A DNA stretch of 64,000 nucleotides from Alkalihalobacillus sp. CinArs1 (GTDB lineage Bacteria; Bacillota; Bacilli; Bacillales; Guptibacillaceae). This document shows positions 50,693 through 60,169 of the stretch, piece after piece (positions within the stretch are counted from its first letter, which is position 1; each line of letters starts with the position of its first letter). The notes beneath the pieces are model-generated. The model searched no databases, was not told where the DNA came from, and saw nothing but the letters and a program-made list of their open reading frames with translations. The stretch covers positions 496,001 to 560,000 of the forward strand of contig NZ_CANDOB010000002.1 of NCBI RefSeq assembly GCF_947387515.1, in the 5' to 3' direction. Both the position numbers and the translations under genes were made by a program.

Positions 50693-52292
50693 TGGTATCA
50701 TCCTCCTTAGGAATCACAACTGTGAAAGCAGCGCCACCGTAACGGCTTCTGGATATCGTGACATATCCGCCGAGATAATCGAGTGCATTTTTCACGAGAG
50801 AAAGTCCGATTCCTCGATCTTTTCCATCCTTACGACTAAACCCTCTTACAAAGATCTGTTCCATTTCATCATCATGTATGCCGTTCCCCGAGTCTTCTAT
50901 TTCAAAGATCAAGTCTCTTCCAATATCCGTCATGAAGAGGTGAATCATTCTCTCATCTTCCTTTTTCTCAAGGACAGCATCCATTGCATTATCGATTAAG
51001 TTTCCAACGATCGTAACGATTTTTTCTTGCTCCACCCATTCAGGAAGATCACTCATATTGCTTTCTTCATCGATTGAAAACTGAATATGCAGCTCATGAG
51101 CTCGGTGGTACTTACCCAGTATTAGCGCTGAGATGATAGGGTTTGGTACAGCCTTCACTAATAGCTGAACAACCTCCTGATATCCAATCGCTTCCTTATG
51201 TATTAAGTCGATGGCTTCATCATATGCACCTAACTGAATCAATCCTAAAATGGTATACAGCTTATTGGCGTATTCGTGTGTTTGAGAGCGAAGCACATTC
51301 GCGTAGCTTTGAACTTGAGAGAGTTCTCGTGATAGCGCTTCGATTTCAGTTTTTCTTCTAAAACTAGAAACAACGCCCGTGACCTCACCTTTTTGAATGA
51401 TTGGAATTCGGTTCACAATCACATGATTTTCCCCTATGATGCTTTCTTGATCATATTCTGCTTTTCCGGAATGTAAAACATCTGGCATTCTTGTGTTTGG
51501 TAAAACGGACAGAATATGTTGTCCTTCTAAACTTTCTTTTTCATCTCGATTCAGCATGCGATGCGCCTCTTGATTGGCAAGTGTGATTTCACCCTTCTTA
51601 TCAACCGCAATAATTCCTTCTCGAATCGTTTGAAGAATGGTATTTCGTTCTAAAAACATCGCTCCGATTTCGGAAGGTTCGAGACCAAAAATAGACCGCT
51701 TTACGTTTTTTGCAATGAAAAAACCACCTGCTAAACCGAGTAACAAGATCGTTCCTATTAAACTCATCACTTTTAACTCGAATCGATCGACTTTCTGTTC
51801 GATATCCTCTATTAGAAAGCCTACGGAGACGATGCCGATAATCTCTCCATCGTCAAAGATTGGCGTTTTCCCTCTTAAGGAGGACCCAAGAGATCCTTCT
51901 GCTTTTGAGACGTAGGATTCCCCGCCCACCAAAGCTTGCTGGCTATCTCCACCTACCATCGGTTTTCCAATCCGATCAAGTACAGGGTGCGCTACACGGA
52001 TGCCATCTTTATCGCCAACCACAATAAATTCAGCTTCTGTTTTAGACCGAAGATCCTCAGCGATCGGTTGAATGATTTCCGATGGATTCTCTGACTTCAT
52101 CGCTTCGATCACCGCTGGCATCATCGCGACAGATTGCGCTACATTTAACGCACGCTCTCCCATCTGCTCCTCAACACTTGTTGAATATAAATGTGTAAAA
52201 ATCAGTCCAATACTAAACAAAACTGTAAATAAGAGTGCCAATATCATTAATGATAATTTAGTTTGAAGAGAAAGTGATTTCATTCTATTCAT
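50685..52292 (-). CDS. CitA/DctS-family sensor histidine kinase
   Basis: 535 residues: TM helix (about 15-37), extracytoplasmic sCache domain with DKDGIRVAHPVLDRIGKPM and GFLIEDI, second TM (about 175-200), PAS domain (AVDKKGEITLANQEAHRML), H box HEYANKLYTILGLIQLG, N box NLIDNAMDAV, G boxes GNGIHDDE and RGIGLSLVKNAL. This family senses extracellular carboxylates. Should control the TctCBA importer. Confidence 0.94.
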   Translation of the reverse strand: MNRMKSLSLQTKLSLMILALLFTVLFSIGLIFTHLYSTSVEEQMGERALNVAQSVAMMPAVIEAMKSENPSEIIQPIAEDLRSKTEAEFIVVGDKDGIRVAHPVLDRIGKPMVGGDSQQALVGGESYVSKAEGSLGSSLRGKTPIFDDGEIIGIVSVGFLIEDIEQKVDRFELKVMSLIGTILLLGLAGGFFIAKNVKRSIFGLEPSEIGAMFLERNTILQTIREGIIAVDKKGEITLANQEAHRMLNRDEKESLEGQHILSVLPNTRMPDVLHSGKAEYDQESIIGENHVIVNRIPIIQKGEVTGVVSSFRRKTEIEALSRELSQVQSYANVLRSQTHEYANKLYTILGLIQLGAYDEAIDLIHKEAIGYQEVVQLLVKAVPNPIISALILGKYHRAHELHIQFSIDEESNMSDLPEWVEQEKIVTIVGNLIDNAMDAVLEKKEDERMIHLFMTDIGRDLIFEIEDSGNGIHDDEMEQIFVRGFSRKDGKDRGIGLSLVKNALDYLGGYVTISRSRYGGAAFTVVIPKEDDTNV

Positions 52293-52362
52293 TTAGTTGC
52301 ATACACTTCCTGACTGAATTGTCTTACTATTATTCTACCGATGACATTGGAAGAGTACAAGG

Positions 52363-52438
52363 AGGGACGTAGGGACAGGTTCCATGTCCCAGTTGAGATA
52401 ACAGGTGAGCGGGACAATGAACCTGTCCCCATGTCCCT
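52363..52438. repeat. Dispersed GGGACAGGTTCC repeat, copy D
   Basis: Full copy, very similar to that at 8782, between kinase start and the MFS stop. Confidence 0.85.
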
Positions 52439-52439
52439 C

Positions 52440-53654
52440 CTATGTGAGCGTCTCTCTCATCCTCGTCATAGCCAGAACACCGGCTAAGATAGGAAGGAGG
52501 GCGACGAGTCCGATCGCCCAGGATACCGATAGCATGTCGGCGACGACTCCGGCTATAATTGCTCCGAACGCATAGCCACTGTCACGCCAAAAGCGGTAGA
52601 TTCCTAGTGATGTCGCGCGCCATTTCGGATGAGCGACATCGCTGACAGAGGCGATGATAGTCGGATAGACGAGTGCTGTTCCGATTCCTAACAAGATGGC
52701 TGAAGATAGCCACAGAGAAAACGTGCTGACGAGCAGCATAAGCCAGAGTGAGAGTCCTTGGAGTAGCATTCCCGATACGATGAGCTTCTTTCGTCCGATT
52801 CGGTCACTCCACATCCCCGTGAAAAGCTGGAAGAAACCCCAGGCTGCAGGATATGCGGCGACGACCGTTCCGATTTGGCCAACGGTTAGCCCGCTCGTTG
52901 CGAGGAAAATTGGAAACAGTCCCCACGCCATGCCGTCTTTGAGATTTGTCGTAAGCCCAGCGAAGCTACTCGTAGATAAATTACGGTCACTCCAGGATGT
53001 TCGCTTAAAGATCTCTATCGAGGAAAGAGGATCTTCTGATTCTTGCTTTGCTTGAACGTTGACGTGTTCGTCGGTATTTTGGACGGCGAGTGATAAAACG
53101 AACCCGATTACGACGAGAGCGATGCCAATATAGAACGGTTCTGGACTTAGAGAATAGACAGAGGCAATGTATCCAGAGACGATCGCCATCAGAGCGACGC
53201 CGATGTAGCCTGCGAATTCGTTCAAGCCAATTGCTAGCCCCCGTTGATTAGTTTTTGCAAGGTCGACTTTCATGTTGACCGTCATCGACCACGTCAACGC
53301 CTGGTTGATTCCAAGTAATACGTTCGCGGCGACGACGACCCACCACGCATGAGCGAAGATGACCATAAGAGGGACGAAGAATCCGAACGCCCACCCAATG
53401 AGAAGGACACGCTTTCTTCCGTAGCGATCTGCAAGTTCCCCAGCGAAAAGGTTAATGATTGCTTTTGAAAATCCAAAGCTCACGATGAAGGAAAGAGCTG
53501 CACTCGTGGAAGCGAGCCCAAACCGCTCTTCACCGATTATTGGGAGGATCGTTCGCTCAAGCCCGACCATCGACCCGACAAATAGGTTGATAAGGACGAG
53601 AAGAGAAAATGGTATGAGATTTTGTTTAATTCCAATTTCCACAGGTTTTGTCAA
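52440..53654 (-). CDS. MFS transporter
   Basis: 404 residues from TTG 53654, 6 bases after GAGGTGAT; GTG 53663 lies within that site. Twelve helices, motif A GELADRYGRKRVLLIG after helix 2 and a related MWSDRIGRKKLIVSG in the second half. Its 5' region adjoins the ArsR-rhodanese gene, so it probably exports the compound sensed by it. Confidence 0.88.
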   Translation of the reverse strand: MTKPVEIGIKQNLIPFSLLVLINLFVGSMVGLERTILPIIGEERFGLASTSAALSFIVSFGFSKAIINLFAGELADRYGRKRVLLIGWAFGFFVPLMVIFAHAWWVVVAANVLLGINQALTWSMTVNMKVDLAKTNQRGLAIGLNEFAGYIGVALMAIVSGYIASVYSLSPEPFYIGIALVVIGFVLSLAVQNTDEHVNVQAKQESEDPLSSIEIFKRTSWSDRNLSTSSFAGLTTNLKDGMAWGLFPIFLATSGLTVGQIGTVVAAYPAAWGFFQLFTGMWSDRIGRKKLIVSGMLLQGLSLWLMLLVSTFSLWLSSAILLGIGTALVYPTIIASVSDVAHPKWRATSLGIYRFWRDSGYAFGAIIAGVVADMLSVSWAIGLVALLPILAGVLAMTRMRETLT

Positions 53655-53659
53655 AGGTA

Positions 53660-54337
53660 TCACCTCTTTCTTACGAAGTCGTCTGTTTGTTTATGATAAT
53701 GTTCGCGCCATTCATGTACACCGGCCTCTAACCGGACCGCTTGATAGCCTAGAACCTTCAGACGCTCGACGGCTTCTGTCGCATACACGCAGTATGCTCC
53801 ACGACAGTAGGCGATGACTTCTTTGTCCATAGGCAGGAGACTGATGTGCTCGTTCAATGCCTCGATTGGAATTGATAACGCGCCATCGATATGTTCGTTC
53901 ACATATTCTTCTTGAGGGCGGACGTCGATGAGAACATGCTCGTTCGTATCTCGGCGGTTAAGCCATTCCTCGAGCGTGATCGTTTCAAGATCGTCGCTAC
54001 GGACGATAAATTCATCACGTAATCGAGTTACGTCCTCGATCTGTTCTTCTGCAATTGTCTTGATTGCGAAAAGGAGGTCGACGACTTTTTCGTTCGCAAG
54101 TTGGTAGATGACGTAGTTTTTTTCTTTCTCATAGCGGACTAGCTGCGCTTCCAATAGAGCGTGGAGATGCTTGGACGTGTTCGCAGTGCTCATCGCTGTC
54201 TCCTTCACTAGCGTTTCAACGGTTTTTGGGGATTGCGAAAGCAGATCGAGAAGCTCGATTCGTTTAGGGCTCGATACTACTTTTCCAATTTGTGTGAATC
54301 CCGCATAGATTTGGTCTTTGAACGTTCTTGGATCCAA
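53660..54337 (-). CDS. ArsR-family repressor fused to a rhodanese domain
   Basis: 225 residues, TTG start after AGGAGGA. Winged helix (about 10-95: VSSPKRIELLDLLSQSPKTVETLVKETAMSTANTSKHLHALLEAQLV) followed by a rhodanese domain (110-215) with YCRGAYC as active loop; the Cys lies at the usual place. Possibly senses reactive sulfur, sulfite or an arsenic/selenium species. First gene of a two-gene operon with the MFS transporter. Confidence 0.92.
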   Translation of the reverse strand: MDPRTFKDQIYAGFTQIGKVVSSPKRIELLDLLSQSPKTVETLVKETAMSTANTSKHLHALLEAQLVRYEKEKNYVIYQLANEKVVDLLFAIKTIAEEQIEDVTRLRDEFIVRSDDLETITLEEWLNRRDTNEHVLIDVRPQEEYVNEHIDGALSIPIEALNEHISLLPMDKEVIAYCRGAYCVYATEAVERLKVLGYQAVRLEAGVHEWREHYHKQTDDFVRKR

Positions 54338-54352
54338 TGGAAGTCCTCCTAT

Positions 54353-54376
54353 CTATTCAACTAATTAGTTGAATAG
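54353..54376. promoter_or_regulatory. 24-base palindromic operator of the ArsR-rhodanese repressor
   Basis: CTATTCAACTAA followed directly by its exact reverse complement. It lies just upstream of the Shine-Dalgarno (54343-54350). ArsR proteins bind such AT-rich palindromes. Confidence 0.75.
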
Positions 54377-54510
54377 TAGCGTATGGCTGCTTCCTTGTAA
54401 AGGAACATGTTTGTTAGAGAAAGCGTAAGACAGCGTTAGTTTGATGGATAGTATAGAGGAATACTTAGAATATCTTTTTTGGGGTGAATAGTGAGAGGAT
54501 ATTCATAAAT

Positions 54511-54550
54511 GCAAAAACCACCCGCCTCACAAAAGGAGAACGGTTGGTTT
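54511..54550. terminator. Degenerate duplicate of the ugp terminator
   Basis: AAAAACCACCCGCCTC-ACAAAA-GGAGAACGGTTGGTTTTT: same sequence as the terminator at 54587 but with several mismatches. A half GGGACAGGTTCC repeat (54558-54580) lies between the two. Confidence 0.65.
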
Positions 54551-54586
54551 TTGTCTTAATGAACCTGTCCCCATGTCCCGAAAAAA

Positions 54587-54624
54587 AACCACCCGCCTCA
54601 CAAAAGGAGGCGGGTGGTTTTCTT
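54587..54624 (-). terminator. Terminator of the glycerol-phosphate operon
   Basis: AAAACCACCCGCCTC and GAGGCGGGTGGTTTT form a 15-bp stem around ACAAAAG. Confidence 0.88.
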
Positions 54625-55754
54625 TATCCAACAGCAACTTTCTCACGAACTTCTTCAAGCTGAATACGTTGCTCTGTCTCATAATCGAAGTAGTGACAGC
54701 GATCCATGTCGAGCTTCAGGGTGACGGATTCCCCTGATTCCGGACGGAGTGCGGCGTCCACTCTTGCAAGGAGAGGGAGCTCCGTTGATTCTGTGTACAA
54801 GTACGTTTCGGCACCGAGTGATTCAACGACGTCGACGGTGGTGGTAATGGTGGTCGCGTTCGTTAGCTCAGTTTGATCATTCTCGTGATACAAGTCTTCC
54901 GGTCGGATGCCGAGCGTGATTGGCTTGTTCAGGTAGCCGTCTGCCTTTAGCTTCGTCATGTGAACATGTGGAACGGTTAGGTTTGTGCCCTTGATCTCCA
55001 CGTACCCTTCTTTCAAAACACCGGTTACGAGATTAATAGAAGGAGAGCCGATGAACTGGCTCACGAACGTGTTAACGGGATAATCGTAAACATCCTTAGG
55101 TGAGCCAACTTGCTGGATCACACCGTCCTTCATGACGACCATGCGGGTTGCCATCGTCATTGCCTCCGTTTGGTCGTGCGTAACGTAAATCGTCGTCGTC
55201 TTCAGCCTGTGGTGCAGCTTAATGATTTCCGCGCGCATTTGACTACGAAGCTTTGCATCGAGGTTTGAGAGCGGCTCGTCCATGAGAAACACCTTCGCAT
55301 CTCTCACGATGGCCCGTCCTAATGCGACGCGCTGTCGCTGTCCGCCAGATAGTGCCTTTGGTTTTCGATTGAGCAATGCTTCAAGTCCTAGGATCTTCGC
55401 TGCTTTTTGAACGCGTTCGTTAATCTCCGCTTTCTTCATTTTTCGAAGTTTTAACCCGAATGCCATGTTGTCGTACACGGACATGTGCGGATAGAGGGCG
55501 TAGTTTTGGAACACCATGGCGATATCGCGATCTTTCGGTGCAACACCGTTCATGTGCTTTTCGTCAATAAACAGGTCACCGTCTGAGATTTCTTCAAGCC
55601 CAGCAATCATTCTGAGTGTTGTCGACTTCCCACAACCTGATGGCCCGACGAGGACGATAAACTCCTCGTCTTTGATGTCGATGGAAAAGTTGTCGACGGC
55701 TTTTGTTTTTCGATCATAATATTTGTTAACGTCATGTAGCTTTACTTCAGCCAT
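54624..55754 (-). CDS. ugpC: ABC ATPase, UgpC/MsmX type
   Basis: 376 residues. Walker A GPSGCGKST, Q-loop, signature LSGGQRQRVALGRA, Walker B FLMDEPLSNLDAKLR, and C-terminal TOBE/OB domain. Energises sugar-type importers; here last gene of the Ugp set. Confidence 0.94.
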   Translation of the reverse strand: MAEVKLHDVNKYYDRKTKAVDNFSIDIKDEEFIVLVGPSGCGKSTTLRMIAGLEEISDGDLFIDEKHMNGVAPKDRDIAMVFQNYALYPHMSVYDNMAFGLKLRKMKKAEINERVQKAAKILGLEALLNRKPKALSGGQRQRVALGRAIVRDAKVFLMDEPLSNLDAKLRSQMRAEIIKLHHRLKTTTIYVTHDQTEAMTMATRMVVMKDGVIQQVGSPKDVYDYPVNTFVSQFIGSPSINLVTGVLKEGYVEIKGTNLTVPHVHMTKLKADGYLNKPITLGIRPEDLYHENDQTELTNATTITTTVDVVESLGAETYLYTESTELPLLARVDAALRPESGESVTLKLDMDRCHYFDYETEQRIQLEEVREKVAVG

Positions 55755-55781
55755 TGGAAGACCTCCCGTTACGCTTAGTCT

Positions 55782-57065
55782 TTACTTTACGATGTTCTCA
55801 GCCTTCTTTTGTGCATCATCGAGCGCTTTGTCCGCTGAGATGCCTTCTACGAAGACTTGATCGAACGCCTTGTTAATCGCTTCGGTTTCCACCTGGTTCC
55901 ATTTCGGGAAGAGTGGGGTAGGGCGAGCGTATTTCAGTTCGTCGACCGCGACTTCGAAGTTTGGATTCTCACTTAAAAATTCCTGCATGTTTTCTTTTGC
56001 TGAGTATCGGACTGGTAGATAGCCGGTACCTTTCGACCATTGTGCGGTCACTTCTGGTTTTGAGAAGTAGGTCATGAATTGAAATGCAGCCTGTTTCTGT
56101 TCATCAGATGCTTCCTTTGGTATAACGCCGCTCGATCCACCGATCGGAACCCTGAGCTCTTCTCCTTCAAACTTCGGGAAGAACGCCGCCCCGATGTTCT
56201 CATCCATCGCAGCCATGTCCGCCGTTGATCCTGTTACCATTGCGGCTTTCCCTTTTGACAAATCTCCGATCGTGTCATACCAGTACGCCCAGCCTTCACC
56301 GCCGTAGTGCACTTTGCTGACGCCGTCCTTATGAATCATGTCGCCCCAGAACTGGAGTGCTTCCTTCGCTTCTGGTGAGTTAAGCGAAACCTCTTCTGCC
56401 GTATCGCCTAGCTCTGCGCCGTTTGACCAAGCGAGCCCAGAGAAAAACCAAGGGTAGCGGATCGGTTCGAAACCAATGTCAATTGCGCCTTTTTCCACAA
56501 GTTCGTTCGAAACGCTTCTCACACCTTCCCACGTTTCAATGCGAGAAGGATCGATTCCATTTTGTTCAAAAATGTCTTTTCGATAGTAAAGCATCGGTAC
56601 GCTTCGGTTTAATGGAAGACCATAAATACTGTCGTCCTGTGAAGCTGCTTCAATAAAACCATCTACATAGTCATCGAGTTCGAGATTGCTTTCTGTAATC
56701 GAATCGTTTAGTTCATGTAGGTGACCGGAAGACGCAAACGTCTGAAGGGTCGCATCATCTAACTGTAAAAGCGCCGGATACTGTTTAGACTGAAGAGCGA
56801 GTTGGAACTTGTTTGTGATTGTCGGATAGTCTTTCATAAATACAAGTTTCACGTTGATGTCCTCGTGCTTTTCGTTGAACTCCTTCGTGATCGCTTCGAG
56901 TTCTTCCCCGAGGTTGCCACTCATCGCATGCCAGAATTCAATTTCAACGGGCCCACTTGAGGCGTTTGTATTTTCACCCGAATTGGTTGTGCTTGATCCA
57001 CAGCCTGCTAGAACGACGAGAAACAGAAGTGCGAACGTAAACAGTTTGAACGGTTTGAAAGTCAT
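55782..57065 (-). CDS. ugpB: Glycerol-phosphate ABC substrate-binding lipoprotein, UgpB-like
   Basis: 427 residues; lipobox LAGC. EIEFWHAMSGNLGEELEAITKEFNEKHEDI is the family 1 solute-binding opening, typical of UgpB (FWHAMxG). Captures sn-glycerol-3-phosphate or glycerophosphodiesters. Confidence 0.92.
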   Translation of the reverse strand: MTFKPFKLFTFALLFLVVLAGCGSSTTNSGENTNASSGPVEIEFWHAMSGNLGEELEAITKEFNEKHEDINVKLVFMKDYPTITNKFQLALQSKQYPALLQLDDATLQTFASSGHLHELNDSITESNLELDDYVDGFIEAASQDDSIYGLPLNRSVPMLYYRKDIFEQNGIDPSRIETWEGVRSVSNELVEKGAIDIGFEPIRYPWFFSGLAWSNGAELGDTAEEVSLNSPEAKEALQFWGDMIHKDGVSKVHYGGEGWAYWYDTIGDLSKGKAAMVTGSTADMAAMDENIGAAFFPKFEGEELRVPIGGSSGVIPKEASDEQKQAAFQFMTYFSKPEVTAQWSKGTGYLPVRYSAKENMQEFLSENPNFEVAVDELKYARPTPLFPKWNQVETEAINKAFDQVFVEGISADKALDDAQKKAENIVK

Positions 57066-57092
57066 GAGAAAGCTCCTTTTTGGATGGTTTTG

Positions 57093-57920
57093 TTAATCCT
57101 TCATGCCCTGGTACATAACACCTTGTATATAAAGCTTTTGTAAAAGCAAGAACAGCACCATGACCGGTAGAACGCTGACGGTGTTTGCCGCCATAACGAT
57201 CGGCCACTGGATTCCGTAAGCCCCGTCAACCTGAACGAGCTCAGATAGTGCCAGGGAGATCGTCTTCACGCTGTCGCTCGTTGTAACGACGAGAGGCCAG
57301 AAGTAGTTGTTGTATTGATACGTAAACACGATGATGCCAAGCGTTGCCATCGTTGGGAGCGTGAGTGGCGTGACAATTTTAAAAAGGATGCGTAGGTGCG
57401 ATGCCCCGTCAATTTTAGCCGACTCGATTAACGCTTTTGGAATTTGTCTCAAGCCTTGATACATAAGAAAAATGTTGAACCCGGTCACGGCACTCGGGAT
57501 GATGAGCCCTTTGTACGTATCGAGCCAGTTAAGGTTTGCGAGCGTCAAATACGATGGGATGAGCGTCATGTGCGCTGGCAAGAACATCGTAAAAATGAAG
57601 ATGATCAATAAGAGTTTTCTACCTTTAAACGAGATGAACGTGAGCGCGTAGCTCGCAAACAGCGCGAACAAAACGGAAAGGACCGCGACAGAGATGGCAT
57701 ACACCATCGTGTTGGATAAGTATTGTAGAATCTCACCAGATCGGAACACTTCCAAGTAGTTTGACCACTGTGGGTCTGATACCCAAAGGGACATGCGGGA
57801 TGAATTCGCTTCGTCCTGCGTTTTCAAGCTCGTTAAGATCATCCAGAGGAGCGGAATGCTCATGAGAAAGCTGATGATCGTGAGCACGGTATATTTTGTG
57901 AATTTGCCTGCTATAGACAC
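57093..57920 (-). CDS. ugpE: ABC permease, UgpE-like
   Basis: 275 residues, six helices, permease EAA loop ALIESAKIDGASHLRILFKIVTPL. Pairs with the next upstream permease. Starts after GGGAGAG. Confidence 0.93.
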   Translation of the reverse strand: MSIAGKFTKYTVLTIISFLMSIPLLWMILTSLKTQDEANSSRMSLWVSDPQWSNYLEVFRSGEILQYLSNTMVYAISVAVLSVLFALFASYALTFISFKGRKLLLIIFIFTMFLPAHMTLIPSYLTLANLNWLDTYKGLIIPSAVTGFNIFLMYQGLRQIPKALIESAKIDGASHLRILFKIVTPLTLPTMATLGIIVFTYQYNNYFWPLVVTTSDSVKTISLALSELVQVDGAYGIQWPIVMAANTVSVLPVMVLFLLLQKLYIQGVMYQGMKD

Positions 57921-57935
57921 GTGTTTCTCTCCCTT

Positions 57936-58898
57936 CTAATGGTGAACCCATTTTCTTGAGATGACGTATTGAACGATTGTAAATGCGATTAAGAACAAGA
58001 AGATAATGATCGCGATCGCAGACGCATAGCCGATGTTAAAGAACTGAAACGCATGTCGGTAAAGCATATAGACGAGCACGTTCGATGAGTTTGATGGTCC
58101 TCCTTGCGTCATAACAGCGATCTGGTCGAACGTTTGGAACGCTTCGATAATCGCGACGATCACGACGAAAAACGTGACTGGTGAAATGAACGGCAGCGTG
58201 ATGTAGCGGAAGAGCTGCATCCGGTTCGCTCCGTCAAGCTTGCCTGCTTCAAAGAGGTGGTGCGGTACCGACTGGAGTCCAGCCAGGAAAAACATCATGT
58301 AGTAGCCGATCGCCTTCCAAAGTCCCATGATGATAAGGGAGAGGAGTACCGTGTCAGGCGAAGAGAGCCACGCGCTTTCTGGGAGTCCAAGTGCTCGTAG
58401 TATCTGGTTGAACAGCCCATCGTCAACATCGTAAAGGGACATCCACACGATCGACACCGCGATGATCGGTGTGATGTGCGGCGAGAACAAAAGCGTACGG
58501 TACAGCGAGATACCCTTGATGTTGTCATTGACGAGTAGGGCAAGAATGAGCCCGAGCACAACGACTCCGATCACATAGAACGTCGTGTAATAAAATGTGT
58601 TCATCATCGACTTAACGAATGCTGGATCGTTCAAGAGCGCATCGTAATGCTCGATCCCGATAAACTGCGGCGTGCTCAACATGTCCCAATCGAAAAAGCT
58701 CAAGTAAAACGAATACCCGATTGGATACAGCCAAAAGACCGCTAGAAGAATGAAGGCAGGGAGGATGAACAGCCAACCTGATATATTTTCGACGGTGAAA
58801 ATGGTACGTCGCCTTTTTGCCCCCGTCTTCTCTCGCCCTTTCGTGAGAGAGGAGGAGCGAGGGATTGCATAGTTGGAATCAGTAAGCTGGTTCTTCAA
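57936..58898 (-). CDS. ugpA: ABC permease, UgpA-like
   Basis: 320 residues with a basic N-terminal extension (GREKTGAKRRRT), six helices, EAA loop LFEAGKLDGANRMQLFRYITLPF. TTG start after AAAGGAGGAAACACGA. Overlaps the phosphodiesterase gene by 20 bases. Confidence 0.92.
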   Translation of the reverse strand: MKNQLTDSNYAIPRSSSLTKGREKTGAKRRRTIFTVENISGWLFILPAFILLAVFWLYPIGYSFYLSFFDWDMLSTPQFIGIEHYDALLNDPAFVKSMMNTFYYTTFYVIGVVVLGLILALLVNDNIKGISLYRTLLFSPHITPIIAVSIVWMSLYDVDDGLFNQILRALGLPESAWLSSPDTVLLSLIIMGLWKAIGYYMMFFLAGLQSVPHHLFEAGKLDGANRMQLFRYITLPFISPVTFFVVIVAIIEAFQTFDQIAVMTQGGPSNSSNVLVYMLYRHAFQFFNIGYASAIAIIIFLFLIAFTIVQYVISRKWVHH

Positions 58899-60168
58899 TC
58901 GTGTTTCCTCCTTTTGTTAGAATCGAAGAGAGCGGATCGCCGTCCATTTTATGAGGCATGATGTCTCGTGTTACTGCGATTGTCGGTGCGATGTCGACGA
59001 TGTGCGCCTCATCGATGTTGCTTCCACTGGAGAAAGAAGGGCCGCTCGCAATCATGAATCCTTTTAAAAGCGGATGTTCAGGAGAGTAGCCGTGCGTTGC
59101 CAAGTAAGAACTATCACCTAGAAGCTCTCCAGCTTCAACGTCATCTTTTGAAAGGTAGCCTTCTTTTAGCTCAACGATAAAGTCAGGCGTATGACCAAAT
59201 TCGTCGAGGTCAATCTTCGGTAAGCCTCGTTCAGGGAAGGCGTCCGTTGAAAGAACGTCAGCTACGTACGGCAGCGATTGGAACAGGTCCTTTGCTTCCT
59301 GTTGGCGGTCGATCGTCTGGTCCGTTCCGTAAACGAAGAGGCACCCGTCGTTGCTGACAGCAGTGAAGGAATAGCCGAGCCCGTTTTCGTTCAGGAGGCG
59401 GTTCGGATAAAACGCCGTATGCACGTCGAGGTGACCGTGATCGGAATAAAGGATCACGTCCGTCTCTTGCTCATCAAGGTACGCCATCAGTTCGCCAACG
59501 AGTTCGTCGATATAGGTGATGGCGTCGTACACTTGTGATGAACGATTCCCATAATCGTGAAGCAAGCTGTCTATGGAGAGGAAGTGTCCCATGATGAAAT
59601 CAGCGTCTTTTTCTTTAAGGATGTAGAGCAAGATTTCCTTTGTGAGCCAGTCCTGTTTATCTCCTAGTGCAAAATCGGAACTCCACTCACCATAGCGATC
59701 GACCGGGAGAGTTTTCTTTAGCTCATCCCAGAAGTCTGGAGTAGCGTATTGCTCAAAAAGCGCCTGGTCATAAAACTCAGGGATGTTGTAAGAAATGTTT
59801 GTAGCCTCTCTCGTTAGCGGCCAGCACACCGACGCCGTCTTCATCCCTTTCTCAGCGAGGAGATCATAGAGCGTTGAAACTTTGATGATGTCTTCCTTCG
59901 ACCCAAGCTGATCGCCCCAATGATGCCGAATTTCGTTCGTTGTTCGGTCATAAACAGAATTGCCTAGAACCCCATGACGATCAGGATGACAGCCTGTGAT
60001 TGCACTCGTGTTCGCCGTCCATGTGACGCTCGGATACGTCGTCGTCAATCTGGAAACGAGACTGCCTTCTTTGATCAGCTTTTTAAGATGAGGCGCATTT
60101 ACGGAAGGGTCTTCCAAATATGCTCCAGCTAATCCATCGATACAGATGAGAAGCGTTCGGTTGTTCAT
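58879..60168 (-). CDS. Alkaline-phosphatase-superfamily phosphodiesterase (NPP-like)
   Basis: 429 residues. LLICIDGLAG supplies the first metal-binding Asp, TYPSVTWT (44-51) the nucleophilic Thr, and YSDHGHLDVH the later metal ligands. Nucleotide pyrophosphatase/phosphodiesterase fold; no signal peptide, so cytoplasmic. In this operon it may cleave imported glycerophosphodiesters to glycerol-3-phosphate. Substrate is inferred. Confidence 0.85.
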   Translation of the reverse strand: MNNRTLLICIDGLAGAYLEDPSVNAPHLKKLIKEGSLVSRLTTTYPSVTWTANTSAITGCHPDRHGVLGNSVYDRTTNEIRHHWGDQLGSKEDIIKVSTLYDLLAEKGMKTASVCWPLTREATNISYNIPEFYDQALFEQYATPDFWDELKKTLPVDRYGEWSSDFALGDKQDWLTKEILLYILKEKDADFIMGHFLSIDSLLHDYGNRSSQVYDAITYIDELVGELMAYLDEQETDVILYSDHGHLDVHTAFYPNRLLNENGLGYSFTAVSNDGCLFVYGTDQTIDRQQEAKDLFQSLPYVADVLSTDAFPERGLPKIDLDEFGHTPDFIVELKEGYLSKDDVEAGELLGDSSYLATHGYSPEHPLLKGFMIASGPSFSSGSNIDEAHIVDIAPTIAVTRDIMPHKMDGDPLSSILTKGGNTIEEPAY

Positions 60169-60169
60169 T

